Part shown: positions 36,485 to 49,105 of the stretch, piece after piece
Numbering within the stretch: the first letter of the stretch is position 1
How the letters are laid out: every line of letters starts with the position of its first letter
Assembly (NCBI GenBank): GCA_011033025.1
Contig: WFMF01000267.1
Coordinates: 62,001-126,000 of the forward strand
Reading direction: 5' to 3'
From: Beroe forskalii
Taxonomy: Eukaryota > Ctenophora > Nuda > Beroida > Beroidae
DNA length: 64,000 bases
The notes under the pieces: generated by a model
What the model saw: the letters and a program-made list of their open reading frames with translations, nothing else
What the model was told of the DNA's origin: nothing
Databases searched by the model: none
Translations under genes and position numbers: made by a program

Positions 36485-38040
36485 TTTTATACATACACTT
36501 GATAGCTCTAGTCACTATCTGTACGTGTGCTTCGAGAGTTGTTCCTCGGTGATATGTGATTTTCGTCTGAATTGGGAGTTATCTTCCCAATGCCGACGCT
36601 GTCAAGGGATAGATCTTTGTTGCAGTGTAGCTCCTGCAGCAGGGATAACATTCTTATTCTGTGAGACTCGCCAACTGGACAGTCTGAAAGAAGGTGTGAT
36701 TCATCTTCGATGATACTCCTAACAGGTGCACAGAAGTCACATGATCTTTCTTCTCTGGGTATGTTAGAATGCCTGCCAGTTTCAATATTGAGCTATGTGC
36801 ACTACATCGTATCCTTGATGACATTTTTTCTATCCTCAAAATGATCGAGCGTGGTCAAGATATGGCTCCCAGGTGATAGACGTCTTGAGCTTACTATAAA
36901 ATGAAAGTCTGCTTGATTGATCGATGGTGAACTTCCAAGATTGAGTGAGATACTCCTTAAGTTGTTTCTCAAATTTTTGTGGGGGAGTGGCATCAGCAAG
37001 AAGACGTGAATTGATAACATCATCAGAGTTTTGATTGAAGTGATAACCATTAACCATCTTCAGTTCCGAGGTTCAGCATGATGGACTTGATGTTCGCAAA
37101 CCAGGGTAAATCCAGGTAGATTTGTTCGTCCATGGCTGCCCTGACAAAGTTCGATGTATCAAGCTTCACTACTCTGAAGAATTTGACGCACAGTTTCAGG
37201 CAACTGATGATAAGTGGAAGTTACCTGTCTCACCCCAGGCTGTACAGTTCGGGGGGTTGCGTCTAAAGCCCAGTAGATACTTGAGATGTCGGAGGTGAAC
37301 CTGTTCCAGTCCCATCCTAGCAATTTTAGGGAGGCATCGGTTAATGTTGCCATCTCTATCAAGGCAGGAGTTAAGATGCTTCATGATTGGGAGAGGTAAC
37401 CATACCTGGCAACCATAAGTAAGGATCGGTGTGATGAGGGAGTTGAAGAGCTGATTGTAGTTCATCGGATTAATGTATCTCCTGTCCACTGTGTTTCAAG
37501 AGAAGTAAGCTCCGAGTCCCTTCTTGTAAAGTGAATCCACTGCTTGTGTAAACTTACCATTGCTACTGATAATAACACCAAGATAACAGTATGATGTAAC
37601 AAGTTCAATATCGTTGCCATTGATCTTTGGTCTCCAGGAACTGTCTGGGTTGTCTGGGCATTTACCATTCAGCACCATGAACTTTGTCTTAGAGATGTTG
37701 ACCTCTAGACCCTGCGCTGCAATAGTTTTCAATCACACAGAGTTGCTTTTGAAGGATTTGGTGTCCAAAGCAAGAATAACTAAGTCATCGGCCCATGCTA
37801 AATGCGAAATTGTTAGCCCTGAAAGAGATGGGCAGTTCACTGGTAATTCGTTCAGGAGGTTGGACAACTTCAGGAAGTACACCTTGAACAGTTCTGGGCT
37901 GAGCGGATGACCTTGTTCTGTGCCTTTAGAGATGCTAAAGGCCTTGCTTAGCTGGTTGTTTATTTTTATGTGACCGCTTGAACTACTGTACATGTTCTTG
38001 ATGATGTTAAAGAACTCCATTGATGCCATAGCAGGCTAGC
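36485..38040 (-). mobile_element. 5'-truncated LINE, ORF2 RT C-terminal half
   Basis: Minus-strand frames give RT domain motifs in order: GTEQGHPLSPELFKVYF (38029-37733 piece), LAWADDLVILALD (the catalytic DD), GLEVNISKTKFMVLNG, then SYCYLGVIISSNGKF and LITPILTYGCQVW. Near 36700 comes a CDFC...EDESHLLSDC zinc-ribbon-like C-terminus typical of these LINEs. At least four frame breaks make it inactive. It is truncated at 38040 inside the RT and abuts the segmental duplication. Confidence 0.82.
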
Positions 38041-39535
38041 TTGAAGAGAAGTGCTTTAGGCAGACCAGATCAATATTTGGTAGGTTTCAATATAATCCCA
38101 GATATTTCCACAAGGAAATAATGAAATATCTTGGATTATATAACCGGCACGACCGCACAAAGTTCTAAAGTTCTAAGATTATATTATTGTGCTCCTAAAT
38201 CAATAATTTATTGTACTTCTCTACTTCATAACAAATTGAAGGGTGCATAACTACTAACTAGAATTTAAAATGGACTGCCTAAAAGCCTAAACACGCTGGT
38301 TAGGTTAAAATACGCTGCCTAAAGTCTAAAGATGCTGTTTAGGTACATAACATAACAAGGGGTTTCTTTGTCAACTGTTGCCCCCTGAGCAAGGGATAAC
38401 CCAGATCATCTGAATTTACCACACAACGGGCTGATTGTAGCAATGGCAACAATAAACTTAGTAGTTTAGCAATTGCTATAGCTAATGACAATTTGACAAC
38501 TGTTTACTTGTTTGCAATTGTCTGTGTTGAGTCGTTGCCTCCTAAAAGTGTTTACGATGCTGTTAAACCCACCTTTCTGAGAAACAGTCATGAACGTGGG
38601 AAATTTTATTTTAGGTAAATCTCATGAAATGGACCAGTGAAGTGACTGCTTTCGACATGTTTATGATTTTATTGCTTTGAATAAAAACGATTAATAGTTA
38701 TCATTATTTTATGATTTTATGTAGGGGTGTACCATTTTATTTCTTGTCTAAAACTATGATGATACAACGTGATTGGTGAGTGGCAATGCTCTCCCAATTT
38801 CGGAGGCATTAGAAGCTTTCTATTACTTTATTGGTCGTCACATTCTTTTGAGGGTTAATTGAATAACAAGCTAATATACCGAGTCACAAAATGAAAGATA
38901 CGGAGTTCCATTTAAAAACATTTCGACGACTCGCGTCACCTTGTCGTCGCTGTTGGCATTTATTTTTTATTTAGTTGGGAGAGGCTCCTGTCAACTTCTG
39001 AGAATTGAGATATACGAGTGTGAGGCTATGGAGCTTGTCCACAGCAAGTCCAATAGCCTTTTGTTGGGGTAACTGTTGAGCTGATGTTTGTATGTTTATT
39101 GTTCAATGATCAATGTTAGACTTTAGAGATTCCATACACCATAATGGAAAAATGAAAGTCTAAATATTATTTTATTTATTTTATTTCGAAAGGCAATGCT
39201 TTTATACGTTTGTTGATTAATTATTCAGTAACTTAATGCACTATATATTGCGCTCAGTATGTTTTCCTGTCAACGAAGGCGCATAAATAGCCGAAACCTA
39301 AGCTTTATCACAAGCTTTTATGTCTCTGTCTAAACACCAGCTTCTACCGTTTTATTGCTAATTCTTGGTTCCAAGATAACAATTATCTATACACCTGCAC
39401 AATGCCCTGAGATATAACAATAAGCTCAACATAATATTATGCAGTATATATCCGAGAGGCACAGAGTCCTCAGAATATTTCCCGAATCCCATCTTCCCAT
39501 TGTAGACGTTTTACATATTTTCGTGTTTTACATAA

Positions 39536-41067
39536 GGACGTGTTTCTTTAGTCACGACCTTTTCCCACTTTTTTGACATCATTCTTTAGATGGAAATTTT
39601 CGGACATTAGTTTACTCATCTGAGTATTTGTTCAGCTTTTATTTGGATGAGGAATGGCTGAAGTTTTCCTTTTTCCATTTTGTTCTAAGTGCATCACAGC
39701 TAAAGTTAGACCATGTTAAACATCGGTTTGTTAAATGTACTGGTTATGCTAAATAAAGGTCTTTTTGTTGCACACTTTTCATTCCTTGATTTTGACCTCT
39801 TGGAGTTTATCACTGACCCAAAACTTGTACTTGTTGAAAATATATCCTTTTCTGCTCACTATAAACCACATTTCAGGATAAAATGTACTCATCTTATGCT
39901 AATTTTGGACCATTAGAAAATCTTTATGTTTTTGAAAAAGTGTTCCTAGGATCCACAAAGGCCATTCTATGGGTTATATTAAAGTCTTCTTTCAAAGAGT
40001 CAGTCCTAAATGTGTATACTTCGGTCCAATTTTTCAAAAATGTTGAACCACATGCTAATTATGGACCATTGAATAATAGTATGAAAAATCTAATCTAGTG
40101 CTTAATTTAGGGTCAAATTATAGCAAAATGTGTGATTTCAAGATTAAATCGATCTCTCTTGGCCCCATGGGCAATAAAAGTTGATTTGCTTGATAAAATG
40201 TCACACCTAAATGCTAAAAAAGAGCCTCAAACAAATAAAGGTCCCATTTTAGCAAATTTAGAATTATTTTATTCATTTTCTTGATGATCTAAGGAAATCC
40301 CATGAAGCCTTGTAATGTCCCATTTCATTCTTTAAGAGAAGAAAATAACTTGATAAATGTAAAAAGCTAAAATGAACCATTTTCTCATTTAGATGAAAGC
40401 TCTTGGTCAATTTCTGGGCGAAATTTACCTCATTTTTGGTTCTTTTATAGCAATTTTTGAAAATTTAACAAAACAAAAATGTACTGATGTAAGAGTAGAT
40501 AAGATAAATGTCACCTTTATTGATGTTTCAATGCTAATAAACGACCATGTTCTTCAAAATTTGCTCTAAATGATGAAAAATGGTCCTTTTTAGCCGAATT
40601 TTACTTTCAAGAACTTGTCCATCATTCTTAGTGGATTGGCTAACTTGATTGGAGTAGATTCAGATTGAAAATGCTACAAAAAAGCCTCCTTACGAATCAA
40701 AAACACGACTTTCAAGGCTTATGGACAAGTATTAGCCAAGGTGTCACATTTAACGAAATACCTATGACATTTATCGCTTTTGGGCCTAGGAAAGGCAAAC
40801 AGTGACCATGAATACATCCAGATTCATAAAATCACAATCAGTTTCTTGTTAAATGTCACTAAAGCTAAAAAGGGGTTTTCTTAGCATAAAACTGTAACAA
40901 TTAACCCATGAATTATGATTCCTGGCTTATACTTAGCATGTCAACATTATACACTTAATCTCAAATTTCCAGATCAAAAGATGAAAAAATGGTCCTTTTA
41001 TAGCTATTTTTCTAAATTTGAGATTTCTTGAAGAGCTGAAAAAGGTCGTGACTAAAGAAACATGTCC
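39536..41067. mobile_element. 1532-bp non-autonomous TIR element
   Basis: 28-bp terminal inverted repeats (39536-39563 and 41040-41067) differ at one base; they begin GGAC and contain TTTCTTTAGTCACGACC. They are flanked by a 4-bp ATAA duplication (39532-39535, 41068-41071). The paralogous block has the empty site with a single ATAA at 18415-18418. The inside is AT-rich with short recurring phrases (TGGTCCTTTTATAGC) and no transposase, so it must be mobilised in trans. Confidence 0.93.
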
Positions 41068-41305
41068 ATAAAATCAACTGTCTTTCAATTTTTCCTTCCC
41101 CAATAACCGATACGATTTACAACTTCACAAGGGGCGGTAAAGCAGTAATTATTCTTCGCTTTGATCCGGCTAATTTGTGTTGTTGAACTTGACGCAATGA
41201 AGCATGACGTATAGACCGTAATTGCGCAATTTAAAGATTCCAGTAAGTTGTGAACCCAGTTTTTCAGATAAATGGCGATTGATTGAATGCACGTGACTGT
41301 TCGGA

Positions 41306-42027
41306 ATGAGGAGAATTCGGCTGGTAATTCTTCTGCTGGCTTACTTTGGGATGTACAGTTATGCAGGTAATCAAGAATCTAGAGACCATGATTATCAATT
41401 ACAATTTTAAACTACGTGCAATTTAATCTGTCGTTCTATTGATTAAGTCATGACAATAAAACACATTTCGTATAATGGCATAACTAATTGATTTAGATTG
41501 ATAATTTATCAATGCTAAAAATTATTAATGATAATTTTAGCAGTTATTAAAAATTTCAATTTCCAGCTCCCGCGTTTAATCTACGAATAACATGCGATGA
41601 CAAGTTGACACTGTACGTAGATGGGACCGATCAAGCTGCGAACCTGAACAATCCTAATACTTGGAATAAGGACGACGTAGTCAAGATAAGTACGACATTC
41701 CAAGTGATAGCAGCGCAATGCGTCAATGCAAAGACAAGCAGCAAATTGGGACTCCTTGCCTCACTGGACGATGATAACGGTGACGTCCTCATGACGAGTG
41801 ACACTGAGAACTGGCGGTGCTTGGCAGGGGATCCTGTAGCTGATTGGACGACAGTAGAGTTCGATGACAGTCAGTGGCAGAAAGCAATTCCGAACGGAGT
41901 GACGGGATCGCAAGATATGACGATATCAACGGATGCGGTATGGATCACTGCGTCCACAACACCAAAATCTAAAGTCTGTTGCAGATACACAAGAGCATTT
42001 ACCAGGCAACCAAAAGCACTGGGTTAG
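41306..42027 (+). CDS. Secreted galactose-binding-like domain protein C
   Basis: Two exons, 41306-41366 and 41567-42027 (phase 1), encode 173 residues. It is nearly identical to A: the same signal peptide type, NNPNTWNKDDVVKIS, NAKTSSKLGLLASLDDD and KVCCRYTRAFTRQPKALG. It differs at TL for AL in the TLYVDG strand, GDPVADWTT and ITASTTPKSK. The 5' flank matches A except for the TIR element about 240 bases upstream of the start, which may have displaced distal promoter elements. Its 3' half and downstream flank recur in gene D. Confidence 0.82.
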
Positions 42028-43678
42028 TCGTAGTTATATGGCTCATCCAATGTCTCCGTGTATGAGCGTCGATACGGCAATGAGAGCGTTAGAGGAAATA
42101 TTGCGGATGATTTTAACGCCCTAGAGTTAGTATAAGAAAGCAGCTGTTACAGCTGAAAATTCCAGTGGTAGGTATTTACTGTTAGGCAATTCAACATTCG
42201 CTACTCGACCCATCGACCGATAACCGATTGATCCACGAATGGCTAATCTGATGAAAAATAATATGATCTCGCAATTTCAAATTTGCAGAGCCTACTGCAT
42301 GTTCAAAGTTAGCCGATGCGCTGATCAAAAAAAATCAAAATAATACGATAGCGAAAATTTTCGTATCGTCAAATGTTTCACTTATCCTCTTATCCTAACT
42401 TAGATATCAGCTACTTTTATCAGCAGAGTTCTAAAGGAGTACAGTATGCATCATCAGCAGAAATTCTATTAAAGTGAAGATCCAGATAGCTAGTAAGATT
42501 CAGGTTGGTAATTCTACAACTATTATTCCATTTTTTAACATTCGACAATCAAAACTCAAAAAATTATGCCAATTTCTCAATTTAAGTTGTTACTTACCTA
42601 ATAAGTTAATAATACCTCCTAATAAGAACTTTTTTGGTCTACTGACAAACTATTTCATCAATTCATAAGCATCCAACAACTGTAATGACGAAGTATCTGG
42701 GTGTCCTAAATTGTCAAACACTTTAATAGCAATATACCTCCTGATTTTTAAACCAATTCCTCAATTATCATTTACAACCATCGTAAATAGCAAGGATAAT
42801 ACCCTGCTAACTGCTACTGTTTGCTGGTACCAGCATGACAATAACCTTGACAAAGCACCGTGACATAGCAAGATAACAACGGCTCATGACGTACCCACGT
42901 AGGCAGAATCATGACAGAGCTGACAACAGAAGTCATTACCTCGCCAGCCCTCACCTCGAGAGCACTATCAGATGTCTTGAGTTGTTTTTGGTTTCCAAGC
43001 TCTACTTAGTCAAAAAAACCCTCCCCCGAAGTCATTACTTCATTACCTTTTTTACTTGTGATAGGCCTGTTCGTGCGACGTGTGCACCTTGCAGCTTGCT
43101 TTATCTTACTTTCTTAATGAGTAAATTACATATTATTATTGTGACCAGCCCGAAATGTCATGAAACCCATCATCATTAATGCTTCAATAGGGGGCCGTTA
43201 ACCTCATTAAGTTGTCAGTTTTCTCCCTTTACATTCTGTGATATCAAAATGGCCACTTTCGTACATTTAGTTTTAGTCCGATGGCGGGGCAAAATGACCA
43301 CTGTTTCCGACATTTCATTTTCTATAAGTTTTATTAATAAGATATGGTATGAGTCATCGTTGACTCTTTGCACTGGATACGGCTGTTATCGTAATATTGC
43401 TGCAAGATGATTATTGCCACTAATTTTTACCGTAATCTTGATCGAGAATTTGAACAACATTGATGATGAAGGGTCTATAGTATCAAATTGTTCGATTTGC
43501 CGAAGCATCGCACAATTAATTCTAACTTTCTATTGTAAATTTAAATTTTGAAACGAAAAAAATAGATTGCAAACCGCGTTGGGCACCAATAAGGGCTTCA
43601 AAATGTAAAATAAATATTCCAATAGTTCTCGTTACTTTCAGAGAAATGGCGATTGATTGAATGTTCGTAACAGTTGGA

Positions 43679-44345
43679 ATGGAGAGAAGACCTTTGCAGT
43701 TGATTCTTCTGCTGACACATTTCGGCACGTTCTACTGCACAGGTATTCAAGAGGGCAAGATACCATGAAAATTAAACTTTACTAAACTTAATCGCTATTT
43801 GAGTATGTTTGTGTAGTACAGAGGAATAAAGCGGATTTGTACAATCTCATAATAATATATCTTGCAATTAATTTCAATTTCCAGCTCCCACGTTTAATTT
43901 ACGGATAACATGCGATAACAAGTTGGCACTATACGTAGACGGAAACGATCAAGCTGCGAACCTGATCAACCAGAACAGATGGAGTAAAGACGACGTTGTT
44001 AAGATAAGTTCGGCATTCCAAGTGATAGCAGCACAGTGCATGAATGGCAACAAAAGTAGTAAAATGGGACTCCTTGCCTCACTGGACGATGATAACGGTG
44101 ACGTCCTCATGACGAGTGACACTGAGAACTGGCGATGTTTGGCTGGGAATCCCGTAGCTGATTGGACAACAGTAGAGTTCGATGACAGTCAGTGGCAGAA
44201 AGCAATTCCGAACGGAGTGACGGGATCGCAAGATATGACGATATCAACGGATGCGGTATGGATCACTGCGTCCACAACACCAAAATCTAAAGTCTGTTGC
44301 AGATACACACGAGCATTTACCAGGCAACCAAAAGCACTGGGTTAG
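43679..44345 (+). CDS. Secreted galactose-binding-like domain protein D (recombinant)
   Basis: Two exons, 43679-43742 and 43885-44345, encode 174 residues. Upstream spacer, signal peptide (MERRPLQLILLLTH...) and first half (LINQNRWSKDD, MNGNKSSKMGLLAS) are B/E type. From about 44070-44115 onward the sequence is C type (TENWRCLAG, ADWTTVEFDDS, GSQDMTIS, ITASTTPKSKVCC, RAFTRQPKALG), including the C-only STT, and so is the downstream flank. It is therefore a crossover product that is intact and in frame. It has CDN for CDD at the first strand and GND for GTD. Confidence 0.82.
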
Positions 44346-45465
44346 TCGTAGTTATATGGCTCATCCAATGTCCCAATATATGAGCGTCAATACGGCAATG
44401 AGAACTTGAGAATTTGAGATTTTGAGAGGAAATATTGCGCATGATTTTAACGTCCTAGAGTTAGTATAAGAAAGCAGCTGATACAGCTGAAAATTCCAGT
44501 CGTAGGTATTATATTTACGGTTAGGCAATTCAACATTCGCTACTCGACCCATCGACCGATAACCGATTGATCTACGAATGGCTTATCTGATGAAACATAT
44601 GATCTCGCAATTTCAAATTTCAGAGCCTACTGCATGTTCAAAGTTAGCCGATGCGCTGATCATAAAACATCAAAATAATACGATGGCGAAAATTTTCGTA
44701 TCGACAAATTTTTCACTTATCCTCTTATCCTAACCTAGATATCAGCTACTTTTATCAGCAGAGTTTTATAGGAGAAGGAGTACAGTATGCATCATCAGCA
44801 GAAAGTCTCATTTAATTGAAGATTGAGGAAGTCAGAAAGATTCAGGTTGGTAATCCTACTATCCTACAACTATTATTCCATTTTTTTAACATTCGACAAA
44901 CAAAAACTCTAAAAAATAACGCCATTTTCTCGATTTATGTTGTTATTGACCTAATAATACCTCCTAATAAGAACTAGTTTTTTGGTCTACTGACAAACTA
45001 TTTCATAGATCCATACGCATTACTGTAATGACGAAGTATCTGGGTGTCCTGCATTGTCAAACACTTTAATTTCAATATACCTCCTGTTTTTTAATCATAT
45101 AAATTCCCTAATTATCAACAAATAGCAACTGTTTGCTGGTACTAGCAACTGTCTGCTGGCACCAGCATGGCAATAACCTTGACAAAGCACCGTGACACAA
45201 CAAGATAACAACAGCTCATGACATAGCCACGTAGCCAGAGTCATGACAGAGCTGACAACAAAAGTCATTAACTCGCCAGCCCTCACCTCGAGAGCACTAT
45301 CATGATAGTGTATCTCAGATGTCTTGAGTTGTTTTTGGTTTCCAAGCTCTACTTAACGACTCAGAATAGTCAAAAACCCTCCCCCAGAGTCATTACTTCA
45401 TTACCTTTTTTTACATTTTATAGGTCTGTTCGAAAGACGTGTGCACCTTGCTTTATCTTACTTAA

Positions 45466-46800
45466 TAATAATAATAATAATAAGATTTTGGCCCCGTGGC
45501 CAATTCAAATCAATCATTTATACCCTTCCTATCTCAACCCTATTCCATTTCACACAATAATCACTTTTGAAGTTATAGCATAAAGCACATTTAATGACTT
45601 CTCGAAAATTCTTTAAATTTTATTGATAAAAAGTTATCCGTCTTCCTCTTCACTACTGGAGAGGCGTTCTCGGGGCATGTTTCTCAATTGGTCAATTTCT
45701 GTGAGATTGCACTGGTTAACCTGTTGACTACTTCCTTGATTTCTTCAGGTTCATCTTCAAAGTTGTAACCAACCATGCTATCTTCTGAGCCAGCATCAGT
45801 GTCATTTTCCTCCTTGTTATCTTCTTCAATTACTCCAGTTTGGGATTTTTCATCCACAATCTCCTTTCTGGGACAGATGAAGGGCCCACCGTCAATCACT
45901 TTGTCCCCTCGAATCTTCCATCGGGTTTCTGGATGATTGCGTATTTGTTCCTTGAGAACAGCAACAACTGCCTTCCGTTTGTTCCTTTCATCAGCCGTCA
46001 GGTCAGCAGAGATGTAGATGCCCTTATAGCCAACATTTCCTCTAAGCCGAGGTGCTCTCTGTAAGACCGTAGTTGCGTCGTTAGAAGACTTGAGCCGTAG
46101 TCTCAATGGTCTGTTCGTCCCTGGCCTATCAATGCCAATATAATCCGTGGATAAGATGCCGGCACTGCTGCACTGCATACTTTCCAGCAATTCCGAACAC
46201 CAGTCACTTCGTGTCTGCACATCCAAAGGTCCAGGAGCCCCGTAGATTACCACATTGCTCTTCTTGTCACGTTTTGCCAGTGTTGTTTGTACTGCAGTCG
46301 CAACAACATCTGAACATCATTACCTTGAATCCCTGCCTCGTCAACTTCTGAGTAAGTCCGTACATTGCTGCTTTCGCTACACTGTTTTTCAAGATCTTCA
46401 TCGCGCATATTTCAGTCATAACTTTCTCTTCCCTTTTTTCTTGGGTTGCAATAAAATCCTCGAGCATGCGGGAATGAGCATCATGCAGTTTTTCACACCA
46501 TTTCCCGGCATCAAGCAGACAGTTCATAACATCCACGAGGTGTGTTGCGAGTTCCTGTCGTGTGTTCTTCTTGTGAGACAAAATACCTTCGACTGTTCCT
46601 TCCCCTCCACTAGTGATTTTCTCTAAGATTTTCGATCTGCGGGCTGTAGTTTTACTCAAGAATTTGAAGAAGTCGGAGTTCTTGTAATATTCATCCCTCG
46701 TGATTTGTGTTTGACGTTTTTGTAATATGATCGTAGGTACTTCAAGTTCTCAAGGTCAAGAACAGCTGACAGGTGCAACAAAAGATAAAGTGAAAAACGA
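45466..46800 (-). mobile_element. ORF1-only LINE derivative
   Basis: Inserted in the spacer between D and E; the A-B and C-D spacers read through this point. The minus strand carries an ORF1p-like protein in two frames: 46659-46267 (alpha-helical, coiled-coil-like) and 46253-45684 (KKSNVVIYGAPGPL, LRLRLKSSNDATTVLQRA, YKGIYISADLTADERNKRK, then an acidic tail), separated by a frameshift near 46310. The RNP/ISxDLTxxqR..rk pattern is that of RRM-bearing LINE ORF1 proteins. The 3' end on this strand is an (ATT)n microsatellite tail (45466-45482). No ORF2 is present, so this is a half-LINE, analogous in layout to mammalian HAL1. Confidence 0.72.
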
Positions 46801-47375
46801 GAAGTGAATTACATATTATTATTGTGACCAGCCCGAAATGTCATGAAAACAATCATCATTATTACTTCAATAGGGGGCCGTTAACTCATTAAGTTGTCAG
46901 TTTTCTCCCTTTACATTCTGTGATATCAGAATGGCCACTTTCGTATTTACTTTTAGTCCGATGGCAAAATGACCACTGTTTCCGACAGTTCGTTTTCTAT
47001 TAGTTTTTATTAATAAGAGATGGTATGAGTCATCGTTGACTCTTTGCACTGGATAGGGCTGTTATACCTATAACGTAATATTGCTGCAAGATGACTATTG
47101 CTACTTCCCACTAATTTTTGCCGTAATCTTTATCGAGAATTTGAACAACATTCATGATGTAGGATCTATATTATCAAATTGTTTGATTCGCAGAAACATT
47201 TCCCAATTGTAGAATTAATTCTTACTTTCTATTGTAAATACAACTTTTGGAACGAAAAAAGATTGCAAACCCCATAGGGCACCACTAAGGGCTTCAAAAT
47301 GTGAAATAAATATTCCAATAAATACTCTTTACTTTCAGAGAAATGGCGATTAATTGAGTGTTCGTAACAGTTGGA

Positions 47376-48083
47376 ATGGGGAGAAGACCTTTGCAGTTTT
47401 ATCTTCTGCTGACACATTTCGGCACGTTCTACTGCACAGGTATTCAAGAGGGCAAGATACCATGAACATGTTCCTTTATTAAACTTAGTGCGATTCGTAT
47501 TAACATTAAATATGACGTGTTGATCGAGTACGTTTGAGTACGTTTGTGTAGTGCTGACTTGCTGAGGCATTAAACGGATTCCGTACAATCTAATAATAAT
47601 CTATCTTGCAGTTAATTTCAATTTCCAGCTCCCACGTTTAATTTACGGATAACATGCGATGACAAGTTGGCATTGTACATAGACGGAACTGATCAAGCTG
47701 CGAACCTGATCAACCAGGACAAATGGAGTAAAGACGACGTTGTTAAGATAAGTTCGGCATTCCGAGTGATAGCAGCACAGTGCATGAATGGTAACAAAAG
47801 TAGTAAAATGGGACTCCTCGCCTCACTGGACGATGACAACGGAGACGTACTCATGACGAGCGACTCTGAGAACTGGCGGTGCTTGGCAGGGGAGCCTGTA
47901 GCTGGTTGGACAACGGAAGAGTTCGATGACAGTCAGTGGCAGAAAGCAATTCCAAATGGTATGACGGGAACAAAACAAACAACGATATCAACGGATGCTG
48001 TATGGATCACTGCGGCCACAGAACCAAAATCTAAATTCTGTTGCAGATATACGCGATACTGGCGCGATAGCGGCGTGAGGTAG
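47376..48083 (+). CDS. Secreted galactose-binding-like domain protein E (altered 3' end)
   Basis: Two exons, 47376-47439 and 47629-48083, encode 172 residues. It is B type throughout (LINQDKWSKDD, GNKSSKMGLLASLDDD, GEPVAGWTTEEF, GTKQTTIS, KSKFCCRYT). After CCRYTR the sequence leaves all other copies: the usual TRxPxALG end and 3' flank are replaced by YWRDSGVR and a stop at 48083. The new sequence is itself repetitive (GATACTGGCGCGATA, GATACTGGCGTGATACTGGC). This marks the end of the duplicated block. The core domain and all cysteines are kept, so it may still be functional. Confidence 0.78.
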
Positions 48084-49105
48084 GTCTGATACTGGCGTGA
48101 TACTGGCCTAGACTGATCGCTCAATTTAACGCAGTCGTCAGACAACAGCATACCGTTATTAATATTATCACTTTATCAGGAGTAAACAGCGGAGCAACGT
48201 ACACAATCACGACTTCACAACAACTGATAATAGTTTTAGTGACTGTATTGAACCATACTATATAATCACATATATTTTATGTGAAATATTTCATATAATA
48301 AACCATAGTGTACGAATTGTCGTTGTGACTTTTGTTAGGAGCGCTATATTGTCCTGTTATCGCAGTGCCTTGTGATATTGTTGATTGCTTTATTGTTTTA
48401 TCCTGACACCGCTCAAACACCAGCTTTGTAGTTATTTCAACAGAAAACTCTATCTTTTGTCAGAAACTCTTGCACCTGCCAGCTTCAAAATGTCGTGGAA
48501 GGCTAGATGGCGTTAGATTTCATGTCACCAATAGGGCATTGAGACAGGGTCAGCAGACTGCTACCACAAAGCAAAAGTTCAAATAAAAATCAGTGAAAAA
48601 TCGTTATAGAATATGAGTTAATGATCTCGCCACACCATGCGATAAAATCAAATGCGTTAGATTCATGACCTATAATCATATGAGTATAATAGTATACTAT
48701 ATTGTAAAAGAGAGGTCGGACCTCGACCAGAAGGTTTCGCAAAAGGACAGTCCCGGAGACTGCAAGTCCCGGAGACTATGCCTTTGAGAGTGTGAGGGTA
48801 CGCCCATAAACGTATTTAATAAAGAAGAGCACTGGACGAATAGAGGGTCACGCGGCAGCTTTGGAGGCTAATTCAATGGCGGTATTATTGTGTGCTTTCT
48901 GACAGTGATAGGGGTATTATCTTATGGCCATTTCATCTTTTGCGGTTTTTATCCTTAAATAGGTACGGTCTTTGTTTTCTACGGTCTTTGCTTTCCCTAT
49001 TCACCTTGAGTAAATTGTTGTCATGAAGTATGAAGATTTAACCAGTTGTGAGTCGAATATTTGTATTTTTCTTCTCATCATTTAACAAGCTCTTTGACAG
49101 TGATA

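Larger units (their letters stand above)
38088..48050 (+). repeat. Segmental duplication, right copy (genes C, D, E)
   Basis: Collinear with 16941-21105 but longer. It contains a 1.5-kb TIR element (39536-41067), an extra gene copy, an ORF1-only LINE (45466-46800) and about 540 bases (42535-43068, 44890-45420) missing after gene A. It lies wholly inside the core of the 32.3-57.1 kb inverted structure. Confidence 0.9.
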
